Assembly (NCBI GenBank): GCA_013399695.1 | Contig: VXAU01003996.1 | Coordinates: 214,610 to 278,609, forward strand | Length of the DNA stretch: 64,000 bases | Source of the DNA: Formicarius rufipectus | Taxonomy: Eukaryota > Chordata > Aves > Passeriformes > Formicariidae | Direction of reading: 5' to 3' | Shown: positions 11,339 through 23,590 of the stretch, piece by piece | Layout of the letters: each line of letters begins with the position of its first letter | Numbering within the stretch: position 1 is the first letter of the stretch | The notes under the pieces: generated by a model | What the model saw: only the letters and a program-made list of their open reading frames with translations | Database searches by the model: none | Told to the model about the DNA's origin: nothing | Made by a program: the position numbers and the translations under genes

Positions 11339-14300
11339 TAAAACTCAGAACTTTCCATATGCAAATCATAAGGATGAAAATCATTTAATACTAGAAGTTG
11401 CTAAGTGTTCACCTTATGAAGCAACTTAAATTAATTTTAAGTAGACAGAAAACATATAGCTATGCCAGTAAAAGATCTCCAGAGACCACTTTGTGTTTAA
11501 GTAACAACTGGCTTGTATATTTTTGGATTAGTGAATCTATCTGTTTATTTACTGCCACTTTTATGCAGATGAGGTACCCTACTTTAAAGTTGCTATTTTA
11601 TTCTGCAAAGGCTGTAAGAAAAGGGCAATCATTTTTTAATGAAGAAAAAAAAAATGAACTGTGTAGATTGTTTCTGGTTTTGAGGTTGGGTTTTTTCCTA
11701 AGTATTGTAACACTTAGTGCTTTATAAAGTTTTTAAATGGGAAGGAGTAAACTGTGCCACAGAGCATAAAACAGAGACAGGAGGAAAAAGGGGGTCTGAA
11801 GATCTGCCAGAACGAAAAGTACGTTTTTGTAACTTGAGTTAATTGTTAACAGTTAACAAATGAAAATGGAAGGCTGCAAAAGGAATGTAATTTTTTTCTG
11901 CAATAAAAATATACCAAGGTTCTAATTTAGTTGTATTGGTGACTGTAGAGTCGTTCTACATTGAATTTCCCAAATCCTGAGAGCCTGCTCCAAAAATCTT
12001 GCACAAGTACAATAGCCATCAGATCTGAGTTCAGTGGGAATGTGAGTCTTTGTTTAATGAACTCTTCTGACTGATGTGGAAGTCTCTGACTCAGAAGAAT
12101 CCTGTCCATGGGATTAAGAACAGCTATAGCATATGCTTAAATGTGATTATGTTCTTAAAAGTAATCAGTGTGAGTTGTTTTTTTTCTTTCAAACTGATTA
12201 CATTTTAAAATAACCATGTTTCCAGGGAAATAGACAAAAAAATGTGCATTGAAAGATCTAATGACACACATCAGTAAAGAATCATGTGTACAACGTAGCA
12301 GTTGAACTATTTACTTTTCCCTTTTTTTTCAAGTGCAAGATTGATGCAGTATTTATCATTAATAGTCCTTCACGCGATGATGCACACATAAAACCCTATA
12401 AAGATAGAAGACAGTTTGATTACATTTGGGCAGTCAGCTCGACAAGATATGAACCATTTTTCTCTAGATTTATGGTTTTCTCTAGCATTTCTGGTTTCAC
12501 CCCAAAGCAATTATGTTTTGTGTGGCAGAAAAATCAGAGCTTTTCCTCCAGCACTCCAGGAACATTATATAAATCCAGGAAGATCCAAATTCAAAAAGAA
12601 ATGGTTCTTGACACAGCATAGAGATCTTTAGAAATTTTTGCTGAAACAAGCTCTAGAACCTAGAAGTTTACATGGGCCAAAAGGGGAAGCTTGAGAAGAA
12701 TTTCAAAATTGTCACATCAAGAGGTCACATCAAACTTAGGAAATCCCCAATTTCAAAATGTTTGGAGGCTGGTACAGAAATACAGAGAACCATTGTACAC
12801 ATATGCACAGTTCTTACTCTTTCCTAGGTTGATAGCTCTCCTTGGAGACAAGATGCTGGGTTGGATAAACCTTTTCTCTTACAAATATTCACATTCTCAT
12901 GTTCATAATCGTATGCTGCCATATAATAGTGAAAACCAATTTGCCAGACTACAGACTTTTGGCTGAATTAAGGATACATAACACCTAACTAGGGTCCCCC
13001 TTGCATAGAACATGGTCACTGATTATTAAAAACAGGACTGCCTCAATATTTTGCACAGCATAGTGTGACTGCTGGAACCAAAAAGGAATTGAGCTATTGG
13101 AACAGAAAATAAAACAAGTGTTTCCAGTGACCAGATGTCCTTGTTATAAGGGTTTACTCCAAAGTTCCTCCCACAAAGGAGAGGTAATAAAGTCATTAGT
13201 CTGAGCAAGAAAACAGCTACACCTAGTAGTGCTTTCTCTGTGCCAACATTCAGACACATCTTAGAGAGCAATGTAAAAGGTTTGACTGAATGGACACACC
13301 CAGACATATCTTCTATGACACATAAAAACATCCCTCCTCTTCTGAGAAGTCCTAACTAGTGGACAAGAATAGTCACATGAATGCCAGACACCCTACCACA
13401 CAGATAATTACATTAACAATAACAGTTATTTGAAACATCAAACATTCGATGCCTCAACAGGATGATAAATTTTAAACTACATATTTCATACTCCATTCTA
13501 CTTTTAATGCCATACACTAAATATCATCCAGGAAAAAAGAAAAAAAAAAAAAAGCAGTTTCTTTACCCTGATATATTACTAAAGCAAGGTGGATAGGGAG
13601 AAGAGAATATGCCTTTCACTGTAATTTTCTAGCTTTTCTTAACCACAGAGTTCATAGTTCAGGTCTAAGCACACATTAGTCAAAAGCTGCAATGTTCAAC
13701 TCTAGGCATATTTCAGAACTTACTCACTTAAGAATCAGTGTATCCTTTCCTGACTAAATATAAACCTAAACTAAGGTTGCCCTAACTATCCTTCTAAGGG
13801 ACTATGACTCCTTAACTAAGACTTTCTTTTAGATATCATAGTTCATAACTTTCTCCAGACCATCCATTAAGTGCACAAAGAAATAGAGAAAATATTAATA
13901 AAAGGGGAAAAAATATCTTCCCACTAAAATAACTGCAATATAGGGCAGCTTAATTTGAACTTAAAATAAGAATTTCCAGAATACTAGTAATTGTATAATG
14001 AACAGTATCCTCTGTAGATCGGAGAGTTCTCTCTTCCACTGTGTTTATGGAGACATCACTCTAGTCTTATATGATGATTTAACAGGAGCCCTAGTTAAGT
14101 CTGACATTTTTTAATTTTGCTATTTAATCTATTTTGCCTTTTAATTTTCCTTCATAACGTTAAACTACTTATTAGTCAAATCACTCAGGGAACACTGCCT
14201 TAATCTGCTAATGACTCCATCAGTATTTACTTTAATTCTGCAATGAAAATATTGTCTGTGAAAGCTGGTCTTCAATATAAGGTCCTGTTATCTAGGGTGC

Positions 14301-16282
14301 GCACTTGTATAACTCACACTAAGATGGAAAAACGACAGGAAATTGAGTGTAACCTTCCAGAAATATGATGACATTTGGAAGACAGGGTGACACATTAGAT
14401 GTTACTCAGTAAATTTATTAGTTTATGCCTTACCAAGATGACATTGATCCTGAGATCAGTGCTCATTTAACTGATCTGCTAGAACAAAATTTCACAAGCC
14501 TCTTTTTTTCCCCCTCTGGAACTATTGCTAAAGACAACTGGACTCACAGTATTTATTTTGGTTTATTTCAACATCCTTTATTTTTCATTAGAAGCTTATT
14601 TATATTATTAGAAACATGTCTATTACTCAGATTTATTTGTCTACAGTTTCTTGTCTCCTCACTAATCCCTTACTTAAACTATAAATTTATGTTCATTTTC
14701 CTCTAGTCCTCTAATGCTTCTGCTTGTTTCTGGAGAAGCTATTAAAAACTTCTCTATTCTGTAGTGAGCAGACAATCTCTTCTGTCACCACCTTCGGATT
14801 TTAGGATGCATAATCTATAGGGCTTTGGAGTTCAGCCTGTCTTCGGAAATATTAACTTCTGCCAGACTTGTCCTACTGTTATTCCTAATGTTCTCAACTG
14901 GGAAAATTTTAATGAAAATGTGCATTGCTGTGTCCAGCCAATTGATGCAGAGGGAGTGAGGAGCCAGCTCTCCACACCACAGTAAATCAGGGAGTGCATG
15001 CTGAACTGCAGAATGGTCCAAGGGAGGAGATGCCTATAATCCCTCAATCCTCCAAGCCTACAATCAATCTATTTTACTATACGGGAGAGTGAAACAGAAA
15101 TTATTGCTAAAATATACATATTTATCTTCCTGTCTTTCTAAAGTAACCAAAGGAAATCTGATTCTCAATGAAGCTGCATAATGAAAAGTCCTGGTTCCAT
15201 GAAGATTTATTTAGGTCCCAAGCTTCTTTGAGTAAGGAATGTCAGGAGTTAAACACTTTAAATTCCACCACAATGAAAGGCAAGAATGATATACTTTTAG
15301 CTGATAGTCCTCTCTAGAAAAAATTAAATATGCCAAACAACAGGAGAATAAAGAAGAGCTCCTTTGAGTTTACTTAGAAAGATTCTCTTGTATATTCCTT
15401 GGGTGGCTTGAACACTGTATTTGAGAAAACTTTATTTTCATTTTATTAAAGGAATATTTTGTTTCAGGATTTGGAACTGGATTCAGGTTTTCTTCTTTCA
15501 GCAGAATACCCTAACAACTATGCAACTAACTGTGCCCTAATAACTATCCAGTGCTGCTCTGCTTGCTTTCATTAAAGTGGTGCCCAAAAGACAGAAGTCC
15601 TTCCATCAGCTTTGTAATCAAGTTTGTCTTCTGAGAACTCCAGTTCTTTCTTAGAGTTTCCTGGTGAAGTGCTAAACATTAAATTAAGCAAAATGCAAGG
15701 GCAAGAGTCACTATCTTCTGGAGATCTGTAAGAGAGTTTTCCAGAGCACCCAGATAGATAACCATTATCGGTTTTCTGTGTTTCCTTTCTCCTAAAGTAT
15801 TCAGTCCATCTCTGTTATCAGGTGATAAACATCAGGACAGAAACATATCCGGATCCTTTTTGCAAGACTGAGGATGGAAAAACTAGAAGTGCTGAGAAGG
15901 GGCTGAAGTAGACGGAAAGAAGAATTGACCAGCAGCTGCAGATGAAGTACCTAAGACAACGACTCTTATGCTGACAAAGTTATAGAAGAACAAGTTTGTT
16001 GCTTTGCCTTAAACCAGTAATTCTGCACTTATTTCTCAAATACATATGAGAAGCAATGTATTCTATCCAATAAAACCGTCTGGTTTTCTAACTGTGAAAT
16101 AAGACACACTTCTTCAAGGACATGCAACATAGGACATACATTGTAAATAAAAGTTACAGCTTTATATCATGGTGTGAGAACACACTGGAAAAGCAAAAAC
16201 AAAGAGCAGTCTACAGTTAACTGTTCTCAGTTAACTTCTGACACACAAACGTTTCACTTCAAGTGTGCTATATAAATGCTCT
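11339..16282. other. Unannotated AT-rich sequence
   Basis: Nearly 5 kb without a recognisable gene, RNA or repeat. Open frames reach 111 codons (12286-12621, plus) and 101 codons (13026-13331, minus), but neither resembles a family I know. A short A run at about 13538-13553 is the only simple repeat. Confidence 0.55.
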
Positions 16283-16465
16283 TTATTTTTCAAGCCTAGG
16301 CTCCTCATCCTCCTTTTCCTGTGAGTAAGACTGGTCAGGCAGTCCTTTCCTTCTCCACTGCCACTCCTTAGCCTTGTCTGCTTTTCTTTCCCTGCTTGCT
16401 TTGTTGCAAAGGATGTCAGGCTCACTCATTGTGTGAGACTGAGCTCCAGGCTCCCTGACAAAGTG
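16283..16465 (-). other. Candidate terminal coding exon, minus strand (best in window)
   Basis: Read on the minus strand, a strong acceptor (more than 25 bases that are almost all pyrimidine, ending 'cctttcttttatag') is followed at 16465 by a frame open for 60 codons to TAA at 16285-16283. The peptide is hydrophilic and charged, with alternating Lys/Arg/Glu in the middle, a W-x-W pair and an acidic end, ending 'EDEEPRLEK'. The stop codon overlaps an AATAAA hexamer, so a very short 3' UTR is possible. Local G+C is higher than in the flanks. I do not recognise the protein. Purine-rich DNA tends to give charged, stop-poor frames, so chance is not excluded. The neighbouring exon candidate at 16964-17026 would enter this exon in another frame that stops after 13 residues. 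Confidence 0.35.
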
Positions 16466-16963
16466 CTATAAAAGAAAGGCAAAGGAAAAAGAAAAAAAAT
16501 ATATATAGAAAGAATAAAGAATACTTTGGAGGAGTATGGAGACTGCAAAAAACAAATTATTGCACTGCAATCAGCATGTCACAGCATTGAAAAAAACACT
16601 GCCTCTCTTTGTGCCACATAAAGTGGTTTTATACTCTGTTTAGAGGGGGGGAAAGGAATTTAACATTAAAAGGATTCATGTATAGAATTACCTAAAACCA
16701 TGCATTATATAAATGCAAAATATTTCTGAAGAAACTCATAAACAAATTTTGCTAAAACATATAAATCAAAAGAAAAGCTTAATCTCATATTCATAGCACA
16801 GAAAACAAAATGTAAACATATATCCATTAAAATCAAACTGAACTGAGGAAACAAATGAAATTATTCAATATTCAAAGAAGCTGAGCATATTTTAATTGAA
16901 GGCTATCATCTCAATCAAACCTTTTAAAAGTTTTTGGTGAACCTGAAGGGTACTGATACTTAC
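16466..16963. other. Unannotated AT-rich sequence (intron if the flanking exons are real)
   Basis: Very AT-rich, with an A/G-rich run at 16468-16500 that is the polypyrimidine tract of the minus-strand acceptor. No coding signal seen. Confidence 0.5.
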
Positions 16964-17026
16964 TCTACCTCAACAATTGAGTTCACCACATCTACTGGAG
17001 GACAATAATTACTTAAACCAGTTTGG
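16964..17026 (-). other. Weak candidate internal exon, minus strand (63 nt)
   Basis: On the minus strand, acceptor 'cttctttttaaaattcag' precedes 17026 and a consensus donor GTAAGT follows 16964. The 63 nt between are open in only one frame (20 whole codons with one leading and two trailing bases). The length is a multiple of three, so the phase is symmetrical. Against it: 63 nt is easily open by chance, and its phase does not fit the 60-codon frame of the exon candidate at 16283-16465. Confidence 0.2.
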
Positions 17027-17457
17027 CTGAATTTTAAAAAGAAGTCATCTATAAGTTTGAGCCAACTTCTAACTTTAGAGGCTGATTCTCTGCCAATGGA
17101 AATGTCATGACTCTGGATACTTCTTTGCTATCCTGATAAAAAGCCATCTAGAAAAACTCCAACTTTTCCTTTTGGTGTAGAATGCCATCTCTCTCTCCTG
17201 AGGGGAACTTTTGAAAAATGTTCCAACTATTCAAAGTAAATTTAAAAAAAGGGTTGTAGGGAGCAAGTTTTCTTTGTATTGTTTCAGTCGGTACTTAGAT
17301 CATTAATACGAGTTTGTATAATTATTCTGTGTAGAGATGAGTGGAAATTTTCTTCTAGAAACACAGACACATTCATATAAATCTTTTGCTGGAAAGCATA
17401 ACGAAGAACACTCATTTCATCAACATTCAACCTGTCATTACTTCATCATTTAAAACT
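17027..17457. other. Unannotated AT-rich sequence
   Basis: No repeat or gene recognised. A minus-strand frame ending near 17145 contains a 'KVGVFLDG' stretch that recalls SPRY domains, but it runs into a stop after four more codons and has no other domain motif. Confidence 0.5.
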
Positions 17458-17662
17458 GCTTCTCTGGGAAACCTGATCCAATGGTTCACCATTCTCTACA
17501 GTAAATAGTTTCTTCCTAATACCTAATCTAAATCTACCCTCTTTCAGTTTAAAGCCATTACTCCTTGATCTATCACTATATGCCCTTGCAAAAAATTCCT
17601 CTCTTGTCTCCTCTCAGGGGCAATCTCTTGGACTTGCCATTTTCGTAAACAGCTATAAAAAG
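17458..17662 (-). mobile_element. CR1 LINE fragment, reverse orientation
   Basis: Reverse complement of the CR1 segment between the end of the RT coding region and the 3' UTR. On the plus strand the blocks appear as 'tctctgggaaacctgatcca', 'agtttcttcctaatac', 'ctaatctaaatctaccctc' and 'tttaaagccattactcc', which mirror the 'agattagatattaggaa' and 'gcactggaacatgttgcc' blocks of the plus-strand CR1 at 10223-11176. The divergence points to an old copy. It is truncated at both ends. Confidence 0.88.
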
Positions 17663-18534
17663 AGAAATGAAGAATTTCAGGAAAAAAATTGATAAAAGAG
17701 ATTGTTTTCTTAGTAGTTACTATGAACAGGATTTCCACTCTTAGCAATGCTACCTGTAGTAATTTGTGGTTTTATATGTATTTATATTATTCCCTTATAA
17801 ATGAAGTAAAACTAAGGGCATGACAACAGATTTGCTGTCCTGAAGTTATTAGAAAAGTTTAACCAAGAGCTTCTTTTCAGTAGCCATAAACAGTTTCTTT
17901 CTCCATGCCATTTTTCTGAGTAGTTCTCTCAATTTCAAGCTATCTAACTAGCTCTTATTGCAGTCATAACTAACCCACAGTCTAGTCTGCAGTACATGCA
18001 CTCTACTCAAACTGGGGATAAGAGATCTAGGAAATCTTAAAAGATTCCATTATATCAGGGCAGTATTCATATGTTTACCACAAAAAGTATTTCCAAAGGT
18101 TGTCTTCTAAATACCGCCTTAAAAAAGTTCTGTCTTTTCCTTTTTTGTCTTGTGTCACTGGCTTTTCAGAATTACTTACAAGGTGTAAAATACGGTTAGG
18201 TCAAAATTCAGGTCTCAAAGCTTAATCGCCTACTTTGAGCCTCACTAATGAAATGTGTCTTAATTCAATTCACTCATTTTTCCCTTCTGTGTCAAAATCA
18301 GTCTTCTTACCATGTTGAACTGCTAGATATGGAAATATCCAGAATACCATATTTCTTCAGATTACATGTTTTCCTGTGTAAACAAGAAGAACCTTCCCAG
18401 TGAACACTCTGGAGGAATGGCAATGCTCAAGAGCTCAAACCTTAAATCTTGGGCATCAGAGACCAAACTGGAGCTCAGCTTCCAGACACAAATCCACTTC
18501 TCTCAATCTGCCTCACAGGGAGTTGGCTACAATG
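17663..18534. other. Unannotated AT-rich sequence
   Basis: No gene or repeat recognised. The 73-codon plus frame at 18366-18587 runs into the start of the CR1 that follows. The last 100 bp or so may already be diverged CR1. Confidence 0.5.
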
Positions 18535-19475
18535 CACCACACCTGAAATGTTCCTACTCCCACTCAGGTAGCATGAGATACAAATAAGAGGAGCTCAAAG
18601 CTTTAGTCCAGTGCCAGGGATTTGACTTCACTGGCATAAATGAAACCTGGAGGGATTAGTCCTGTGACTGGAGTGCCCTGTTGGATGGTTATAGGCTCTT
18701 CAGGAGAGATAGTCAGGGCAGAGAAGGTAGAGGGGTGAAAAAGTTTGCAGATGACCCAAAATAGGAGGGAGCTGTTGACTGTTTCAAAGGCAGGGAGTCC
18801 CTGCAGAGAGACTTTGACAAATCAAAGGGCTGGGCAATCGCCAACAACAGGAATTTCAAAAATGGAAAGTTCTGGATTCTGCACCTGGGATGGGGCAACC
18901 CTGGTCGCATGTGAAGGCTGGAGAATGAGGTGCTGGAAAGCAGAACCTTGGAAGGGGAGTCCTGGCCAATGGCCAGTTGCCCACAAGTCAGCAGTGCCCT
19001 GGAGCCAGGAGGGCCAACCCTGTCCTGGGGGGCATCAGGCACAGCATCGTCAGCTGGTCAATGGAGGGGATTGTCTCACTCTGCTCTGCACTGAGGTGGC
19101 CTCACCTGGAATATTGAGGCAGTTTTGGGCAATGCAATATAAGGAAGACACTGAGCTACTAGAGAGTGTTGAGGGGAGGTCCACAAAGGTGGTGAAGGAC
19201 CTTGAGGGGGAGCCATGTGAGGAGCAGCTGAGGGCACTTGGTGTGTTCAGCTGGTGAAGAGGAGACTGAGGGGAGAGCTCACTGCAGTTACAACTTCTCT
19301 GTGAGGTGCAGAGGATGGGCAGACACTGATCTCTGCTCTGTGATGACCAGTGACAGGACCCAAGGGACTGGCCTGAAGTTATTTCGGGGGAGGTTTAGGT
19401 TGGTTATTAGAAGAAGGTTCTTCCCCCAGAGTGTAGTTGGGCACTGGAACAGACTCCCCAGGACAGTGGTCATTG
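18535..19475 (+). mobile_element. CR1 LINE with endonuclease start fused to RT by internal deletion
   Basis: Two separate parts of CR1 ORF2 lie side by side. At 18543-18722 the N-terminus of the apurinic-type endonuclease is recognisable (start 'LKC', then 'SM', 'EELKALVQ', the catalytic-Glu motif 'NETW' and 'DGYRLFRRD'), with two stop codons inside. At about 18733 the sequence jumps directly to 'KKFADDPK', the palm motif of the reverse transcriptase, without changing frame. The remaining endonuclease and the N-terminal RT (several hundred codons in a full CR1) are missing. The RT C-terminus and part of the 3' UTR follow with frameshifts to about 19475. The terminal repeat tail is absent, so this copy has also lost its 3' end. 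Confidence 0.9.
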
Positions 19476-21244
19476 TTTATTAACCTTTTAAGCCTACAGA
19501 TGGCTTTAGGTGAAATTAATCACATGTTAAGGCAGTACTGAATAAGTTAATAAGTCCTTAATAATAAGTTGTCATCTTCTTCACTAACATTTTCACTGGA
19601 AACACTGCAATAATACTTTTTTATATTTTTAAGAAAAATAAAATGCTTTTAAACAATTTAAAGTGTCTCTGCCAGCTTGATGTCACCGTTTAAAAAAAAA
19701 AAAAAGAAAAAAAAAAGATGAAACAATAAAACATTGCATTATGGCAATATTTATACAAATATAGAACAGAAAATAAGAGATTATGTATCATTCCTGCAGG
19801 AAGGAATTACAGTTTTGTTCATAATCAAGCGATAATCAGGAGTAAAACATACTAAAATATTGCCCAAAACCCCCTATATGGTTATAGACATATTAAAAGG
19901 GGGATGCAAAATTCCCTGTGCAGAAGTGATGTGAAATCAGTAGGAATTCAGCATCCAGGTTTTGACAGTACAATTTTAAGAAAGATATAGTTCAGATGAA
20001 AGTATCAAAAATTGGTGGTTTAAGAAAATGAGTTAGAAGGAAAGATATATGGCTGGATATTTGAAGGAAGTGGAAATTCACAGAGGAAGTGATAACTTGC
20101 TGTGACAAAAACAAGCTACAGTCCTGTTTTTAATACCTGGTGTATAAGTAAAGTAGATTAAGGAGATGTATAAGGGCAAAGCATCTTCCTTGGCAATATC
20201 TATGAACATGTTGGGCTACCGAGCCAAACTAGCACAGGATATACACACAAACAACAAAAAAAAATATTAGAACTATACAGTCAGACTAAGTAGTCAGTAT
20301 CTATTTCACTGAGTGAGCTAAATTCCTGTCTCACCAACAGGAGAACTCCTGTAGAACAGGAGTAAATGTGGTACTTCATGGAATTAGAGTGGTGATGTAA
20401 GTCAGGTGAAAATCAGGACCACTCTTGTGGTATTGTCTTCAAACTCTGTAACACTATTATAATTCCAACATGAAAATTCATCAAACATCAGCTATTAGTC
20501 TCCCCGCAGGTCTTATGTGCACCTCCAAAAACTCTCTCATACCTCTGCACCCTTGAGAGGAATGTTATAATTCTCCAACAGCAGTTCCAGAGACTTAGTT
20601 TTAGTCCTTAATCAAGCAGGCACATTAGTATTAGAAGACATTCCCATTAGTACAGACACCTAAAAGGCAAATCTAACACTACGAATGTTTTTACTCAATT
20701 CTCTTTGAAGTCCACTAGAAATAATCTGGTCATTACAAAAGATCTCTGAACCTTATATTGAAAACCACTGTTTTGGATCAAAGTAGAATAAATGGCCACT
20801 TCTATTCTCAGCTGAGACTAATAAACAAGCAAAGATTATTACTTAAACTTTTAGAATTTTTTTTTTATTGTTTTTTATTTCTAGTTATTTGAATTATTTT
20901 CCTCCTTACCATTATTAAGGTAATTTAACTCTCATTTGATATTAAATTTTGATAAACATCAGAATAAAAAGGTAACTGATGTCACCACTTCAGTATTTTT
21001 AGTAATTTAATTATATCAATTATAATCAGCTTCAGACCTCAGATAAGCTAAGTGATTTAAAGTGTTATATTTACTATGACAATTTTTTTTAAGTAAGAAT
21101 AGCATCTTATGGAATGCCAGATTTTTGATTTTTTTACACATATTCATCTCCATTTTATTGCAGGTTATAAACTCACAACATTATTTTAGTTTCATAAAGG
21201 AAAAAAAGTTAACAAATGTCTGCCTTTTATCCTTAAATTCAAAA
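19476..21244. other. Unannotated AT-rich sequence
   Basis: No gene or known repeat. An A-rich stretch lies at 19692-19717 and a T-rich stretch at 20858-20882. Nothing else stands out. Confidence 0.6.
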
Positions 21245-21660
21245 CTGCCCGGGGCCAAGGGTTCCTCTAGATGGGCCATACCCAGTCTGCCTGCTATGGT
21301 TGAGTGTACCAGTTGAGCCGGCTGACTGTCTGAACCTCTGCTATGGGTCACATCCAAGGCAAAAGAGCAGCAGAGGGGAATCTGTGACACACTTTAGCTG
21401 CACCCTCTCGTATTCTGCTGCGTTCACACAAACTGCCAGGGAAATGGGGTGCTGAAAAGCACTGTCTGACCGGGGCAAGACTGGAGAGGAAGCAAATATC
21501 AGCTCCTGCCAGTGTTGTGAGGACAGCAGTAGAGTCTGGCGGTAGGGCCAGACAGTTGAGGTCATTCACATCTTCACTAAGCAGCTGTTTGCTTCAGGGC
21601 TCAGCGGTCACAGTCCTCAGATCATCCAGACACTCCATCAAGCCACTGCGAACAGTTGAC
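21245..21660. other. Unexplained GC-rich block
   Basis: About 415 bp with roughly balanced base composition in a strongly AT-rich neighbourhood, with sharp edges and several CpG sites (for example near 21249, 21409, 21471, 21540 and 21606). Two overlapping minus-strand frames of 73-74 codons run through it, one from 21569 and one from 21565, but neither matches a family I know. I found no CR1, LTR or tRNA signature. It could be a degraded LTR, an exon of an unrecognised transcript or a conserved regulatory element. Confidence 0.4.
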
Positions 21661-23474
21661 TTCCATCATGCGCCCGAATATTAAGCCTGGTTTGTGTAGA
21701 AATTATCTACATCAATGTCAACTAAACTGTAGGCAAACTTTAAACACTGTAAATAGTCTGCTGTAGGATATTAATTTTAATATACTTCAAGCAGGCTGCA
21801 TGGGGAAAATAAACCTGTTTGACAGGGGAGAAGCATTGACCACAAAGCAGAAGAGCTGAAAGAAACAAAAGGCCTATTTATAGAAGTTGCTAACTAGTCC
21901 TTTTTTTCCTTGAAATCACTTTCCTGGAAATTTTTGTATAATATTTTTATTTTATTGATGAGTGGGAGGATTCAGAACAAAGGAAGAAAAGCAGGAAGCC
22001 TGTTTTTTAAATGACTGTTTATATTTGTCCTTCTTGGACTCCTTTCCTAAAACATACCACAACGAACATTCTTACTCTTCTTGCAGTTATGTCTCTTTCT
22101 TTCCTCTCTCACTTTTGCTAGTGCTTTCCATAAGGGTTGTATAGTATTTTTTGCAGATGGGGATCATAAGGAGAAATAAGGAACTCACATTTAGACAAGG
22201 ATATACCAAACCTGGCTTTAATTTCTCCTTTTGACACAGATTTTTTCTGACACACTTGTCATTCCTCTTTCATGGCTTCACATCTGTGAAATCTGTTTTT
22301 CCAGAAAGGTTTTGCTGTGCAAAGATACTTTTTGCTATGTATGGCTAAGGATAACCACAATAACATCCAATTGAGAAGAAATTTAAATTTTTTTCTTTTT
22401 TTTTTTTTTTCTTTTTTTTTCCAAATTCTTCTCTCCCCCTTGCTTTTGGAGATGTTCACTCGCATTGAAGCTCATAAATGAGGTATTACAGGAAGATATG
22501 CTCTCCAGTGTATATGATATACTGTCCCAATATACTCTTTCCAAATGCTTGATGATCAAGACCTCCGTGTTGCCTTCCCATCAATACATAATAATGAATA
22601 CTCCAATCCTCTTTATCAAATGCAGCATGAGTAAGGACGTTTCTGGTTCAAGAATGACTCCAGAGGTAAAGAAACCTGACAGACAGGAAGACCATAAAGT
22701 AATTTCCTCATTCAGAAAGGAGTCTGGGAGACTGTCAAAGGCAGAGTAAACTTAAAATTTAACAGCAACTTTACATGAAAATCCAGAATCAAAATCCAAC
22801 TTGGGCATGGACATGCATTAAGAAAAATGTTACATTGCATTAGGTAGCACCCAAAGATACCACAAGCAAGACTCAACAGAGAATTCACATTTGTATCCAC
22901 CAGCCCAGATAAACGGGCTATAAGAGGGACACATTGGAAGTCAGGATGAAAAGCAACTGATACTTTTCCCCCACAGTGCATTAGGGTGTATTTAGTTATC
23001 ACATCATTGCTGTTTCTTAAACTCTTCTGCAACTACTCTTTGGATTCCTACGAAAACTGTGGAAAATGTGTTCTCTAAGTGTGTATCTACTTATAGGCAC
23101 TGAACTACTCAAATTATGGTTTTAATTTTCTTCTTGTATTGTATATTTATGAAATAAAGATGAATATATTTATTGGAAGTGCTTACTAACAGAAATAACA
23201 CTTCCCAGTATCCAGAAACATAATTACATCAGAATGGTGTTATATGACCTTTGAGAAATTTGTCAAAGGCCCAAATTCTATTTTTCCCAAACTTAAGTTT
23301 GTTTTTTCCCACTATGCCACTAGAAAGTAATGTTACACCAAACGGACTGATGTAATGCCATGTATGATGGAACTGTAACAGCATTCAGCTAGTGTGATGC
23401 AATGCTGCAATAGGAAAATTTATCACATTTCCATTGTCTGGGTATGGTCTCCTAAGTTGGTGTCTGCACTGCAG
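21661..23474. other. Unannotated AT-rich sequence
   Basis: No recognisable gene or repeat copy. A nearly pure T tract at 22388-22422 explains the lysine-rich minus-strand frame there. Confidence 0.6.
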
Positions 23475-23590
23475 CCAGCCTGAAAGGAACATGGACCTGC
23501 TGGAGAGTCCAGAGGAGGGCCAAGAAGATGACTGAAGGCCAGGAGCACTTCTGTGATGACATGTCGAGAGAACTGGGGTTTAACTTAGAG
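23475..23590 (+). mobile_element. CR1 LINE short internal fragment
   Basis: About 115 bp match the CR1 segment encoding 'MDLLE..' and the following thumb region ('acatggacctgctggagag', 'tccagaggagggccaagaag'). The same blocks occur at about 10703-10745 and 29758-29800 in this window. It is truncated at both ends and diverged. Confidence 0.8.

Noticed and set aside
17145..17215. Minus-strand 'KVGVFLDG' stretch recalling a SPRY domain
   Set aside because: It runs into a stop codon four codons later and has no other SPRY motif; too short to call.
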